The notes under the pieces: model-generated | The model's input: only the letters and a program-made list of their open reading frames with translations | Told to the model about the DNA's origin: nothing | The model's database searches: none | Translations under genes and position numbers: made by a program | Source: Variovorax boronicumulans NBRC 103145 | GTDB lineage: Bacteria > Pseudomonadota > Gammaproteobacteria > Burkholderiales > Burkholderiaceae_C | NCBI RefSeq assembly: GCF_001591345.1 | Contig: NZ_BCUS01000046.1 | Location: 1 to 44,424, forward strand | DNA: 44,424 bases | Direction: 5' to 3' | Part shown: positions 29,573 through 39,500 of the stretch, piece after piece | How the letters are laid out: every line of letters begins with the position of its first letter | Position numbering within the stretch: position 1 is the stretch's first letter

Positions 29573-30757
29573 TCAGACGCGTTCGTACAGCGTGACCACG
29601 CAGGCGCCGCCCAACCCGAGGTTGTGCTGCAGCGCCATCCGCGCGCCTTCGACCTGGCGCTTCTCGGCCGTGCCGCGCAGCTGCTGGACCAGCTCCGTGC
29701 ATTGCGCGAGCCCCGTCGCGCCGAGCGGGTGGCCCTTCGACAGCAGGCCGCCCGACGGGTTGGTGACCACCTTGCCGCCGTAGGTGTTGTCGCCATCGAC
29801 CACGAACTTCTCCGCACCGCCGACCGGGCACAGGCCCAGCGCCTCGTAGCTGATGAGCTCGTTGTGCGCGAAGCAGTCGTGCAGCTCGACCACGTCGATG
29901 TCCTGCGGGCCGACACCGGCCGCGTCGTACACCTTCTGCGCGGCCTCCTGCGCCATGCTGAAGCCGACCACCTCGCGCATGTCGCGCGCCTCGAAAGTGA
30001 TAGCCCGGTCGGTGGTCATGGCCTGAGCCTTGATGCGCACGCTGCGGTCCAGCCCGTGGCGTTCGGCGAAACGCGGCGAGCAGACGATGGCGGCCGCCGC
30101 GCCGCAGGTCGGCGGGCAGGCCATGAGCCGCGTCATCACGCCGGGCCACATGACGGGCGCAACCATCACCTCGTCTTCGGTGACGACGGTGCGAAACAGC
30201 GCCACCGGGTTGTTCGACGCATGGCGGCTGGCCTTGGCGCGGATCTTCGCGAAAGTGGACATCTGCGTGCCGTACTGCTGCATGTGCGCCAGGCCCGCGC
30301 CGCCGAAGTAGCGCAGCGCCAGCGGCACCTGCTCGTTGCCGACCAGCTCGTCGGTGATCGACTCGAAGTGGTCGAACGGGCTCGGACGGTCGTTGAACAC
30401 CGCGCCCAGCGCGCCGGGGCTCATGTGCTCGAAGCCCAGTGCCAGCACGCAGTCGGCCGCGCCGCTGGCCACGGCCTGGCGCGCCAGGAACAGCGCGGTG
30501 GAGCCGGTGGAGCAGTTGTTGTTGACGTTGACGACCGGGATGCCGGTCATGCCGACTTCGTACAGCGCGCGCTGGCCGGCGGTCGAGTCGCCGTACACGT
30601 AGCCGACGTAGGCCTGCTGCACCAGCTCGTAGCCGATGCCGGCGTCTTTCAGCGCGGCGTTGGTGGCGTGCGCGGCCATCTGCGGGTAGGGCTGGTTCGC
30701 GCCCGGTTTGGTGAAGGGGATCATGCCGACACCGACGACGTGGACATCCTGGCTCAT
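29573..30757 (-). CDS. SCP-x-type thiolase (acetyl-CoA acetyltransferase-like)
   Basis: 394 aa, thiolase-fold enzyme of the lipid-transfer (SCP-x) branch, expected to cleave a 3-ketoacyl-CoA. VHVVGVGMIPFTKPG at the N-terminus, nucleophile Cys82 in VNNNCSTGSTALF, LALGFEHMSPGALG, HDCFAHNELISYEALG with the catalytic His, and NPSGGLLSKGHPLGATG with the second His. The C-terminus HNLGLGGACVVTLYERV is the usual ending. AGGAG lies 9 nt before the ATG. It sits 50 nt downstream of the acyl-CoA synthetase gene. Confidence 0.92.
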   Translation of the reverse strand: MSQDVHVVGVGMIPFTKPGANQPYPQMAAHATNAALKDAGIGYELVQQAYVGYVYGDSTAGQRALYEVGMTGIPVVNVNNNCSTGSTALFLARQAVASGAADCVLALGFEHMSPGALGAVFNDRPSPFDHFESITDELVGNEQVPLALRYFGGAGLAHMQQYGTQMSTFAKIRAKASRHASNNPVALFRTVVTEDEVMVAPVMWPGVMTRLMACPPTCGAAAAIVCSPRFAERHGLDRSVRIKAQAMTTDRAITFEARDMREVVGFSMAQEAAQKVYDAAGVGPQDIDVVELHDCFAHNELISYEALGLCPVGGAEKFVVDGDNTYGGKVVTNPSGGLLSKGHPLGATGLAQCTELVQQLRGTAEKRQVEGARMALQHNLGLGGACVVTLYERV

Positions 30758-30807
30758 GAGGGGCTCCTGAAGTGAATGAATGAGTGAAATGGGAAGAGAA
30801 ACAGGGC

Positions 30808-32367
30808 TCAGGCTACGCTTCGTTGGCGCCCTTGCCAAAACGGTTCGCGCAACCGGGTCTTGAGCACCTTGCCGGCACCCGACAGCGGCAGCGCCTCGAC
30901 CACCGCCACGCTGCGCGGGCACTTGTAGGGTGCAATCAGCGCCTTGCAATGCGCAATGAGCGCCTCGTCCGCCAGCTGCTGGCCCGGCTTGAGCACGAGC
31001 ACCGCATGCACGGCCTCGCCCCACGCCTCGCTGGGGATGCCGATGACGGCGCAGGCCGCCACGGCCGGGTGCTGGTTGATGGCGTTCTCGACCTCGGCCG
31101 AATAGATGTTCTCGCCGCCGCTGATGATCATGTCCTTCAGGCGGTCGACCACGAAGATGTAGCCGTCGTCGTCCATGTAGGCGCCGTCGCCCGTGTGCAT
31201 CCAGCCGCCGCGCACGGCCGCGGCCGTTTGCGCGGGCTGGTTCCAGTAGCCTTGCATCACATTGGGGCCGCGCACCGCGACCTCGCCCACCGTGCCGCGC
31301 GGCACTTCGGCGCCCTCGCCGTCGACGATGCGAACCTCGGTGCAGTAGCTCGCGCGGCCGGCCGAGCGCAGCTTGCCTCGTCGCTGGCCTTCGGCCGTGT
31401 GGTTGCGCGCCGGGTTGATGGTGGCCAGCGGCGACAGCTCGGTCATGCCGTAGGCCTGCACGAAGTCCACGCCCGGAAAGGCGGCCATCGCGCGGGTCAG
31501 CACCGCCTCCGAGATCGGCGAGGCGCCGTAGGTGATGCACTTCAGGCTGCTGAGGTCGCGCGGCTCGCGCATCGCGGGATGGTCGACCAGCATCTGGATC
31601 ATGGTGGGCACCAGCAGCGCGTGCGTGACGCGGTCCTGCTCGATAGCGTTCAGCACCGCTTCAGGGCTGAAGGCCGGAATGATCGCGTGCGTGTTGCCCT
31701 CGAACCAGTGCGGTGCGGCCAGGCCCATGTCGGCCAGGTGGAACATCGGCGCGGCATGCAGGTAGCAGCCCTCGGGCGAGGCAAGGCCCTCGGCGTGCAG
31801 GGCCAGCCCCGAGCTGCCCATGTTGGTGTGGCTCAGCATCACGCCCTTGGGAAAGCCCGTGGTGCCGCCGGTGTAGAAGATGCCCGCCAGGTCGTCGTCG
31901 CAACGGCCGGCGTCGGGCACGGGCGAGGCGGCCTCCAGCAACGCCTCGTAGCCGAGCATGCCGGGCGGCGTCGGGCCGTCGCGGCAGTAGATCACCTCGC
32001 GCAGGCTGCTCGCCTGGCCGCGCATCTGCTCGACCACCGGGCGGAAGGTGTCGTCCACCAGCAGCAGCGTGGAGCCCGAGTCGTCCAGCGAGTACAGAAT
32101 TTCGGCCGCCGACCAGCGGATGTTGCAGGGGTTGAGCACGCCGCCGCCCCAGGGCACGGCCATCTGGTATTCGAGGTAGCGCGCCGAGTTGAGCGCCAGC
32201 ATGGCGACCCGGTCGCCCGCCTGCATGCCGAGCCCCTGCAGGGCGCCCGCCAGGCGCGCGACGCGCTCGGCGTACGCGCGAAAGCTCAGGGTGCGGCCCG
32301 AAGCGCGCACGGCGATCCGGTCGGGGTGCTGCTGCACGCTGCGGTGCAGCGACTGGGTCTGGTACAT
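30808..32367 (-). CDS. Acyl-CoA synthetase (AMP-forming)
   Basis: 519 aa, activates a carboxylic acid to its CoA ester with ATP; first gene of the catabolic operon. The adenylate motif is YTGGTTGFPKG (165-175). Also VQAYGMTELSPLATINPARN, MHTGDGAYMDDDGYIFVVD, DRLKDMIISGGENIYSAEVE and, near the end, the lysine-bearing PLSGAGKVLKTRLREP. Substrate preference cannot be read; the set resembles medium/long-chain or aromatic acid ligases. The start MYQTQSLHRSV is preferred over an upstream ATG because GGAG lies just before it. Divergent from the AraC gene. Confidence 0.92.
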   Translation of the reverse strand: MYQTQSLHRSVQQHPDRIAVRASGRTLSFRAYAERVARLAGALQGLGMQAGDRVAMLALNSARYLEYQMAVPWGGGVLNPCNIRWSAAEILYSLDDSGSTLLLVDDTFRPVVEQMRGQASSLREVIYCRDGPTPPGMLGYEALLEAASPVPDAGRCDDDLAGIFYTGGTTGFPKGVMLSHTNMGSSGLALHAEGLASPEGCYLHAAPMFHLADMGLAAPHWFEGNTHAIIPAFSPEAVLNAIEQDRVTHALLVPTMIQMLVDHPAMREPRDLSSLKCITYGASPISEAVLTRAMAAFPGVDFVQAYGMTELSPLATINPARNHTAEGQRRGKLRSAGRASYCTEVRIVDGEGAEVPRGTVGEVAVRGPNVMQGYWNQPAQTAAAVRGGWMHTGDGAYMDDDGYIFVVDRLKDMIISGGENIYSAEVENAINQHPAVAACAVIGIPSEAWGEAVHAVLVLKPGQQLADEALIAHCKALIAPYKCPRSVAVVEALPLSGAGKVLKTRLREPFWQGRQRSVA

Positions 32368-32399
32368 GGCGGTTGTCTCCGTTCGGTTCTTGTGTAGGC

Positions 32400-32463
32400 G
32401 CATGGTAGAAACCGCGCCGTGCCGCGGCGATTGCGCATCGCATCGCCCGCATGGCAGAAAACC
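32400..32463. promoter_or_regulatory. Direct repeats between the AraC and acyl-CoA synthetase genes
   Basis: GCATGGTAGAAACC (32400-32413) and GCATGGCAGAAAACC (32449-32463) recur in the same orientation 49 nt apart in the 139-nt divergent region. AraC-type activators typically bind such direct repeats. An additional GCGAT...ATCGC inverted pair (32427-32441) lies between them. Confidence 0.45.
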
Positions 32464-32506
32464 TCAATCGACACCCGCGCCGCCACCGGGTCTGATCCGC
32501 TCACGC

Positions 32507-33541
32507 ATGCTGCAACCGCCCGTCACCATCCCGATCGTGTTCGTCCAGGGCATGCTCTCGGGCGTGCGTGCGCGCGGCGACGATGCGCCGATCTGCATCG
32601 ACACCGCGCTGCAGGATGCCGGCATCGCCCCCGCCCTGCTCGATGCACCGGGCGCGCGCGTCACGGCCGAGCAGTACGTGGCGCTTTTCGCGCTGCTGAT
32701 GGAACGGCTGGACGACGAGGCCCTGTGCTTCCTGTCGCGCCGCCTGCGCTGCGGCAGCTTCGCGCTCATGACCCGCGCCACGATGGGTGCCCCCACGCTC
32801 GAGGTGGCGCTGCGGCGCGTGGCCCGCACCTTCAGCCTGCTGCAGGACGACCTCGAGATGGTGCTGCTGCACGAAGGGCCGCTTGCGGGCTTCGGCCTGC
32901 GGGTGCAGGGCATGCCGAGCGCGCCGCTGAACTTCCTGCACGAGCTGATGCTGCGCGTGTACTGGCGGCTCTTTGCCTGGCTGCACGGCGGCCGGCTGAC
33001 GGCGCGTCGCTTCGACTTCGGCTTCGAGCAGCCGCCCTACGCGGCGCGCTACAACAAGGTGTTTCCCGCGCCGCTGCAGTTCGGCCAGCCGCTGTCGGCC
33101 GTGTGGTTCGACGCCAGCGCGCTGGTCACGCCGATCCGCCGCGACGCGCGGGCCATGCGCGACTTTCTGGCCGCCGCGCCGGCCCATGTGATCCTGCCGC
33201 CGCTGGGCGAGCTGGCGGTGAGCGCGCGCGTGCGCACCGTGCTGCAGCAGCACCGCCCGGCCTGGGCCGACCTGGCCACGGCCGCGCGCAGCCTGCACAT
33301 GTCGGTGAGCACCCTGCAGCGCCACCTGGCCACCGAGGGCACCTCGTTCCAGTCGCTCAAGGACCAGCTGCGGCGCGACGTGGCCATCGTGCGCCTGAAC
33401 ACCAGCACCGTGCCGCTGGCGGCGCTGGCCGAGGAGCTGGGCTTTTCGGACAGCGCGGCGTTCCAGCGCGCCTTCAAGACTTGGACCGGTGGGGCGCCGG
33501 GGTCGTATCGGCGGCGGCCCCTGCCGGACCCGGAGGCCTGA
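32507..33541 (+). CDS. AraC-family transcriptional regulator
   Basis: 344 aa, likely activator of the divergent acyl-CoA operon. The N-terminal ligand-binding domain is of the arabinose-binding-like type (about 15-205; IVFVQGMLSGVRARGDDAPI, LSRRLRCGSFALMTRATMGA, LHGGRLTARRFDFGFEQPPY). The C-terminal HTH pair is about 245-335: LATAARSLHMSVSTLQRHLA, EGTSFQSLKDQLRRDVAIVR, PLAALAEELGFSDSAAFQRA and FKTWTGGAPGSYRRR. The start at 32507 gives the family N-terminus (MLQPPVTIPIVFV); a longer upstream frame crosses the intergenic repeats. The ligand is presumably the acid or CoA ester of the operon. Confidence 0.9.
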   Translation: MLQPPVTIPIVFVQGMLSGVRARGDDAPICIDTALQDAGIAPALLDAPGARVTAEQYVALFALLMERLDDEALCFLSRRLRCGSFALMTRATMGAPTLEVALRRVARTFSLLQDDLEMVLLHEGPLAGFGLRVQGMPSAPLNFLHELMLRVYWRLFAWLHGGRLTARRFDFGFEQPPYAARYNKVFPAPLQFGQPLSAVWFDASALVTPIRRDARAMRDFLAAAPAHVILPPLGELAVSARVRTVLQQHRPAWADLATAARSLHMSVSTLQRHLATEGTSFQSLKDQLRRDVAIVRLNTSTVPLAALAEELGFSDSAAFQRAFKTWTGGAPGSYRRRPLPDPEA

Positions 33542-33551
33542 AGCTGCCGCC

Positions 33552-36500
33552 CTACCACTTCACCCGCACGCCCAGCGATCCGTTGACCGAGCTCTTCACC
33601 TTGGCATCGCCGCCCGACGACCAGAGCTTGCCGACTTCACCGTAGAGGCTGGTCGTCTGGCTCAGCGCCAGCGTGAAGCCGCCGGCCAGTTCGGTGCTGG
33701 TGCCGCCGGTGGGCGCCGCGATGTCGGTCGTGGTCGCGCCGTTCACGAAGCGCGCGATGTCGGTGCCGCTCGAAGTCTTGTAGACGTTGACCCGGCCATA
33801 GGGCTGCAGCACGCCCAGGCCGGTGTCGAGCTGGCCCTTGACCCGCACGCCCGCGCGGGCGATCCAGCCGCTGTCGGCTTGGGGTTGCGTGATGGCACCG
33901 ACGATGGCCGAGTTGCCCAGGTCCATGTGATGGTGGATCAGCTGCAGCTGCGGCTCGATGCGCCAGCCGCTGCCGCCGATCGCGAAGGCCTGACCCACTT
34001 CGATCGAGCCCAGCAGGCTGTGGCCCTTGCCGCCTACGCCGGCGCCGAGCATCGGCTCGACCGTGTAGCGGTGGCGGCCCGACTGCACCACGGCATCGGC
34101 GTAGAAGCCGCTGTCGGCGGTGTAGGTGCCGTACACGCCGACGTACTGGCTGCGCAGGTCGCTGCGGCCCACGGCGAGGTGGCGGATGCCGCTGGCAAAG
34201 CCGCTCACGCGGGCATCGCCGTCGAGCTGGCCCACGTACAGGCCGGCGCGCCAGTTCGGCGTGGCGAGCAGGTCGGTGCCGGCCTGGAAGCCGGTGAGGC
34301 GGCCCTTGCTGGTGGGCGAGACGGTGCCGCCCTGCTGGATGTCGATGTCGGTGGAGAGCACGCGGGCCCAGGCGCGGCGGTCCGATCCCGTCGGTGTGCT
34401 CGCGGCGCCCTTCACATCGTCGTCGCCCACGCGCTTGCGCACATCGCCCAGCATCGCGAGGTTGCCCTGGCGCAGCTGGCCCGGCAGCGCGGCGTAGAGC
34501 GCAGCCTCCGGTCGGTAAGTGACGACGGGCAGGCCCACCGGTTGGCCCGGCGCGACCGCGTCGGTGGTGGAGCGCAGGTACCAGCTCTCGCCCGCGCCCT
34601 TCGCATCGGCGGCATGCAGGCGGTACTCGTAGGCGCCTGCGTCGACATGGCCGCCGGCCAGCGAGAAGGCGTCCTTCGTGGTCTGTGCGGTGGTGGTCGC
34701 GCCGTTCTGTGCGGTGATGACCTCGATGCCGTTGCCGCTCGTGAGTGCGCCCAGGCCGCCGAGGTTGCTGATCTGCACCGTGGTCTTGCCGCTGGCGACG
34801 GCGCTGGAGCCATCGAGCACGAGGCGGTCGGAGGGGCCGGTGCCGTTGAGCGTCGTGCTCAGCTTGAGCACGCCGTTCGTGCCGACGTAGGCGCCTTTGA
34901 CTGTCAGCGTGGTGCCTGCGGTCACGCCGGCCAGCGACACAGTGCCGCTGTTGGCCAATGAAGCGATGGTCTGGTTGAAGCCCGCCAGGTCGAGCGTGGC
35001 ACCTGTGGCCACGCTGTGCGCAGAAGCCGCGCTCAGCGTGTTCACCGCGCCGGCCTTCAACGTGCCTTGCGCCACGTTCGTCGCACCGGTGTAGGTGTTG
35101 GCGCCCGACAGCGTCAGCGTGCCCGTGCCCTGCTTGGTGATGAAGCCGCCGCCGCTGATCGCACCGCTCAGCGTGCCGCTGAATGCACCGGTGTCGATGA
35201 CGGGGTCGTTGTTGCCGGTGAGCTTGATGGTGTTGGCGATCGTCAGGCCGTTCGCGCTGAAGCCCAGCGTGGTGTCGTCGTCCATCGAGAGCGTGCCGGT
35301 GCCCAGCGCCTGGTTGTGGCCCACGTTCAGGCGGCCCTGGCGCAGCGCCGTGCCGCCGGTGTGGGTGTTCTCGCCCGACAACGTGAGCGCGCCCGTGCCG
35401 ACCTTGACCAGCGAACCGCCCACGCCGGAGATGACGCCCGAGATTTCGGTGTCGGTATTGAGAGCGCCCGTGGTCAGTGACTTCGCGCCGAGCAGCACGC
35501 GGCCTGCCCCTTCGAGTGATCCGATGGTGATGCCTGGCGTGCCAAGGTTGGACAGGAAGACCGTGCCACCCGCCTTGTTCACCACGCTCGCCTGCGCGGC
35601 CGTTGCGTTGTCGCGAATGTCCAGCACGCCGTCGCGCTCATTGACGATGGTCGCCTGCTCGGCGGAAGCGTCGCCCCAGAGGTAGGTCGTGCCACCAGCG
35701 AAGTTGGTGATGTGGGTCTTGCCTGCGTTGGCGTTGAACCAGACCATGACCTCGCCACCGCGGTTCTCGATGGTGGCATTGCCGGCCGTCGCGTTGCCAC
35801 GGAAGTCGATCGAGCCGCCGGCATGCGCGGTCAAGGTCGCGTGGCCGGCCGAGGCGTTGTCCTGGAACTGGACGAAGCCGCCGTTGCCCGACTGGGCGGC
35901 GCCTGCCGTGATCTTTAGGCTTTCCGCATCCGCACTGCCGCTGAAGATCAAGGCCGCGCCACTGCTCACGCCCACCGGACCGGTACCCACCGCGCCTGTC
36001 ACGCCCACATTCAAGGTGCCGCCATCGACCTGCGTGCCGCCCTTGTAGCTGTTGGCCGCCGTGAGCAGCAGCTCGCCGCCGCCGATCTTGCGCAGGCTGC
36101 CCGCGCCGCTCATCGTGCCTGCGAAGCTGCCGCTGGCCACCTGGTCGAAGACCACCCGGGCGTCGTTGACGATGGCGCCGCGCAGGCTGGTGGTGTCGCC
36201 CTGCAGCGTGCCGGCGCGCACGAGCGTTCCGCCGGTGTAAGTGTTGGCGCCCTGGAGGACCAGCGTGCCCAGGTCGTCCTTCGTGAGGCCGCCCGCGCCG
36301 CTCAGCACCGACGCGATGGTGGCCTGCATCTGCGCTCCCGAGGCCGTGCCGTCGCCGACCTTGATGACGGTGTTGGCGTTGCCCAGCGTCAGCGCGTCGC
36401 CGGTGACGAGATAGCCACTGGTGGAGAACTGCGCGCCGTCGATGCTGATGGCGCCGCCCGTGTTGTCCACCCGGACCGTGCCGGCCGCGCCGCCGAACAG

Positions 36501-39500
36501 CGCGAACTGGTTCTGCTGCCAGCCGGTGTTGGTCTTGCCGTTGGCGCCGGTCCAACTGTCGGACGGGTCGTTGAGGGTGGAGTTGCCGAGGCGCCAGGTG
36601 CCGGAGCCGCCGCTGATCGTGCCGTCGTTGTAGGTGGAAGCATCGCCGCCCGCGCCGTCCCAGAAGCCGAGCGACACGCCCTTGCTGTTGATCAGGTTGA
36701 TCTCGCCCAGCACCGACGACTGCACGTGCAGGTCGCCGGCCGCCGTGCCTGCCGGCGCCGTGCCGATGTTCAAGCCGTTGTCGATCAGCAAGCCGGAGTA
36801 GCTGATCAGTCGGTACAACCCGGGCCCGAAGGTGCCGCCGGGCGCCTCTGCCACGTTGAGCGTGCCGTCGAGCACGAGGCCGCCGTTGACCTTGACGAGG
36901 TCGTTGAGCGGGCCGCCCGCCACGCCCGCCTGGCCCAGCTCGTAGCTCAGGAAGGCGCCGGGATCGAAGCGCAGCATGCCCGTGGTCAGCGTGCCGAGGT
37001 TGCTGCCCGGTGCGAGCGTCGCGCCGTTGGCGATGGTGACCTGGCCCGCGATGCTGCCGCCGCCGCTGAGCGTGGCGCCGCTCTTGACCTGCACCGTGCT
37101 CGTGCCCGTGGCGCTGCCGGTGGTGTTGTTCACGCGCAGCGTGCCGGCGTTGACCTCGGTCGCGCCGCTGTAGGTGCTGGCGCCCGTCAGTTCCAGCACA
37201 CCCGTGCCGTTCTTGGACAGGGTGCCGGAGCCGCTGATGACGCCTGCGTAGCTCAGCTCGCCCGCGCGGTCGAAGACCAGGTCGCCGTCGTTGCTGATGC
37301 TCCCCGTGATGCTGCCGGTGGTGCCACCCGCGCCGATCTGCAGGATGTTGCCGGCCACGACGGTGGTCGTGCCCGTGAAGGTGTTGTCGCCGGTCAGGGT
37401 CAGCTTGCGCGCGCCCTTCTGCAGCAGGCTGCCGGTGCCGCTGATGTTGCCGGCGAAGGTGGTGTCGGCGCTGCGGTTGAACACCAGCGCGGCGTTGTTG
37501 GCGATGTGGCCGACGATGCTGCCGCTGTCGCGGATCTCAAGGGTGCCGCTGTCAATGGTCGTGCCGCCGGTGTGCGTGGCGTTGCCGGTGTAGACCAGCG
37601 TGCCCGCGCCGGTCTTCGTCACGTTGCCGCTGCCGGTGATGTTGCCCGCGAAGGCCGCATCGTTCGATCGGTTGAAGACCAGCGCCGCGTTGTTGGTGAC
37701 GTTGCCGGCGATGCTGCCGACGGTGCCGCCATCGCCGATCTGCAGGGTGCCGCCGTCGATGGTGGTGCCACCGGCGTGCGTGGCGCTGCCGGTGTAGACC
37801 AGCGTGCCCGCGCCGGTCTTCGTCACGCTGCCGACGCCGCTGATGTTGCCCGCGAAAGCGATGCCGTTGGCGCGGTTGAAGACCAGCGCCGCGTGGTTGG
37901 TGACGTCGCCGGTGATGCTGCCGTTGTTGCCGCCGCTGCCGATCTGCAAGGTGCCCGCGCTGACCGTCGTGCCGCCGGTGTAGGTGTTCGAACCCGAGAG
38001 CGTCAAGGTGCCGGAGCCTTCCTTGACCAGCGAGCCCGTACCGTCGATGCTGCCTGCAAAGGTGGTGCTGGCGTTGGCCGACCCGACAGTCAGGGTGGCG
38101 CTGCCCAGCTGAACGGTGCCTGCGGTGCCCGACAGGCTCGAGGCACGCAGGTTGAAGCTGCCCAGGTCCAGCACGCCGCCAAGCACGGTGTACGCCGTGT
38201 TCTGCGACAGGGCCGATGCGGCGCCGGACCGCAGCGTGCCGCCGCGAACGGTGGTGCCGCCCTGGTAGGTGTTGCTGCCCGAGAGCGTGACCGTGCCGGT
38301 GCCCCATTTCGTCACGTCGCCCGAGCCGCTGATGGCGCCGGAGAAGGTGCTGCTGTCGGTGCGGTCGAAAGCCAGCGTGCCGTTGTTGACCACGTTGCCG
38401 ATGAGGCTGCCGCCGTCGCCGATCTGCAGCGTCCCCGCGCTGATGGTCGTGCCGCCGGTGTAGGTGCTGGCGCCCGTCAGGGTCAGCGTGCCCGCCGTCG
38501 TTTTCACGAGCTGGCCCGTGCCGGTGATCGCGCCGGAGAAGTTGCCGGACCGCACCGTCGTGGCCTGGGCCGAGCCGGCGCCGGTCCGGGTGTTCAGCGT
38601 GCCGGTGCCCTGCAGATTGGCAATGGTGATGCTGTAGCCGTTCAGGTCGAGCGTGGCCCCCGCCTCCACGGTGGTCGACGCCACGTTGGCGAGGATCGTG
38701 CCGGCGCGCACCGCGTCCGACACCTGCAGCGTGCCACCGGCCACGACGACCGCCGCATTGCTGGTGACGGTGGTGGTGCCGCTGCCCAGGCGCACAGTGC
38801 CGTCCTCAGCGGCGCTGCCGAAGACGGCGGTCGCCCCGGCGCCCAGCCACAGACTGCCACCGATCCCGAGTGATTTGCCGCCTGCGGCGGCTACCGTGCT
38901 GCGCTGGCCGGTCGCGAAGGTCAGGTTGTTGGTCAGGTCGAGGCTCGAGGTGGCGGCCAGCGTGCCGCCGTCGAGCGTGACCGTGCCGGCGCCGAGCGCG
39001 CCGGCCGTGCCGATCTGCACCGTGGTGCCTGTCTTGATCGTGGTTCCGCCGAGGTACGCGTTGGGACTGCCCAGCGCCAGTGTGCCGCCGCCGTCGACCG
39101 TAAGGCTGCCGATGCCGGAGATGAAGCCGTTCATCGCCAACTGCGCGGGCGTCGCGCCGCTGCCGTCGACGGTGACCGCGAGATTGCCCGCGGGCAGGAA
39201 TCTGCCGGCCAGCCTCCAGTTGCTGCCGCTGGCGGCATGGATGCGCGAGAAGCCCTCGAACGCGTCGTCCTCGATGTTCGTACCCTCTAGGCGCAGCGTG
39301 TTGCCCGTGCCCTGGGCGACCACGCCGCCGTTGAGCACGGAGCCTGCCTGGAGCGTGAGCGAGTTGTTGCTGCCGCCCAGCTGGAGCGAATTGGCGCGGG
39401 TCACCCCGTCGCCTGCGAGTCCACCGGAAATGATGCCGCTGTTGACGATGGTGAGATTGCTGCCGACGATGCCCGCGCCGCCCTGCGCATACGCACCCAG

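Noticed and set aside
37260..38480. Regular repeats that might suggest a CRISPR array
   Set aside because: They are in-frame coding repeats of the autotransporter with diverged units and no spacer-like unique sequence between identical short repeats.
36726..38873. Long plus-strand open frame opposite the autotransporter gene
   Set aside because: It is a codon-bias shadow of a GC-rich repetitive gene: composition is Ala/Arg/Val-rich, with no domain and no start signal.
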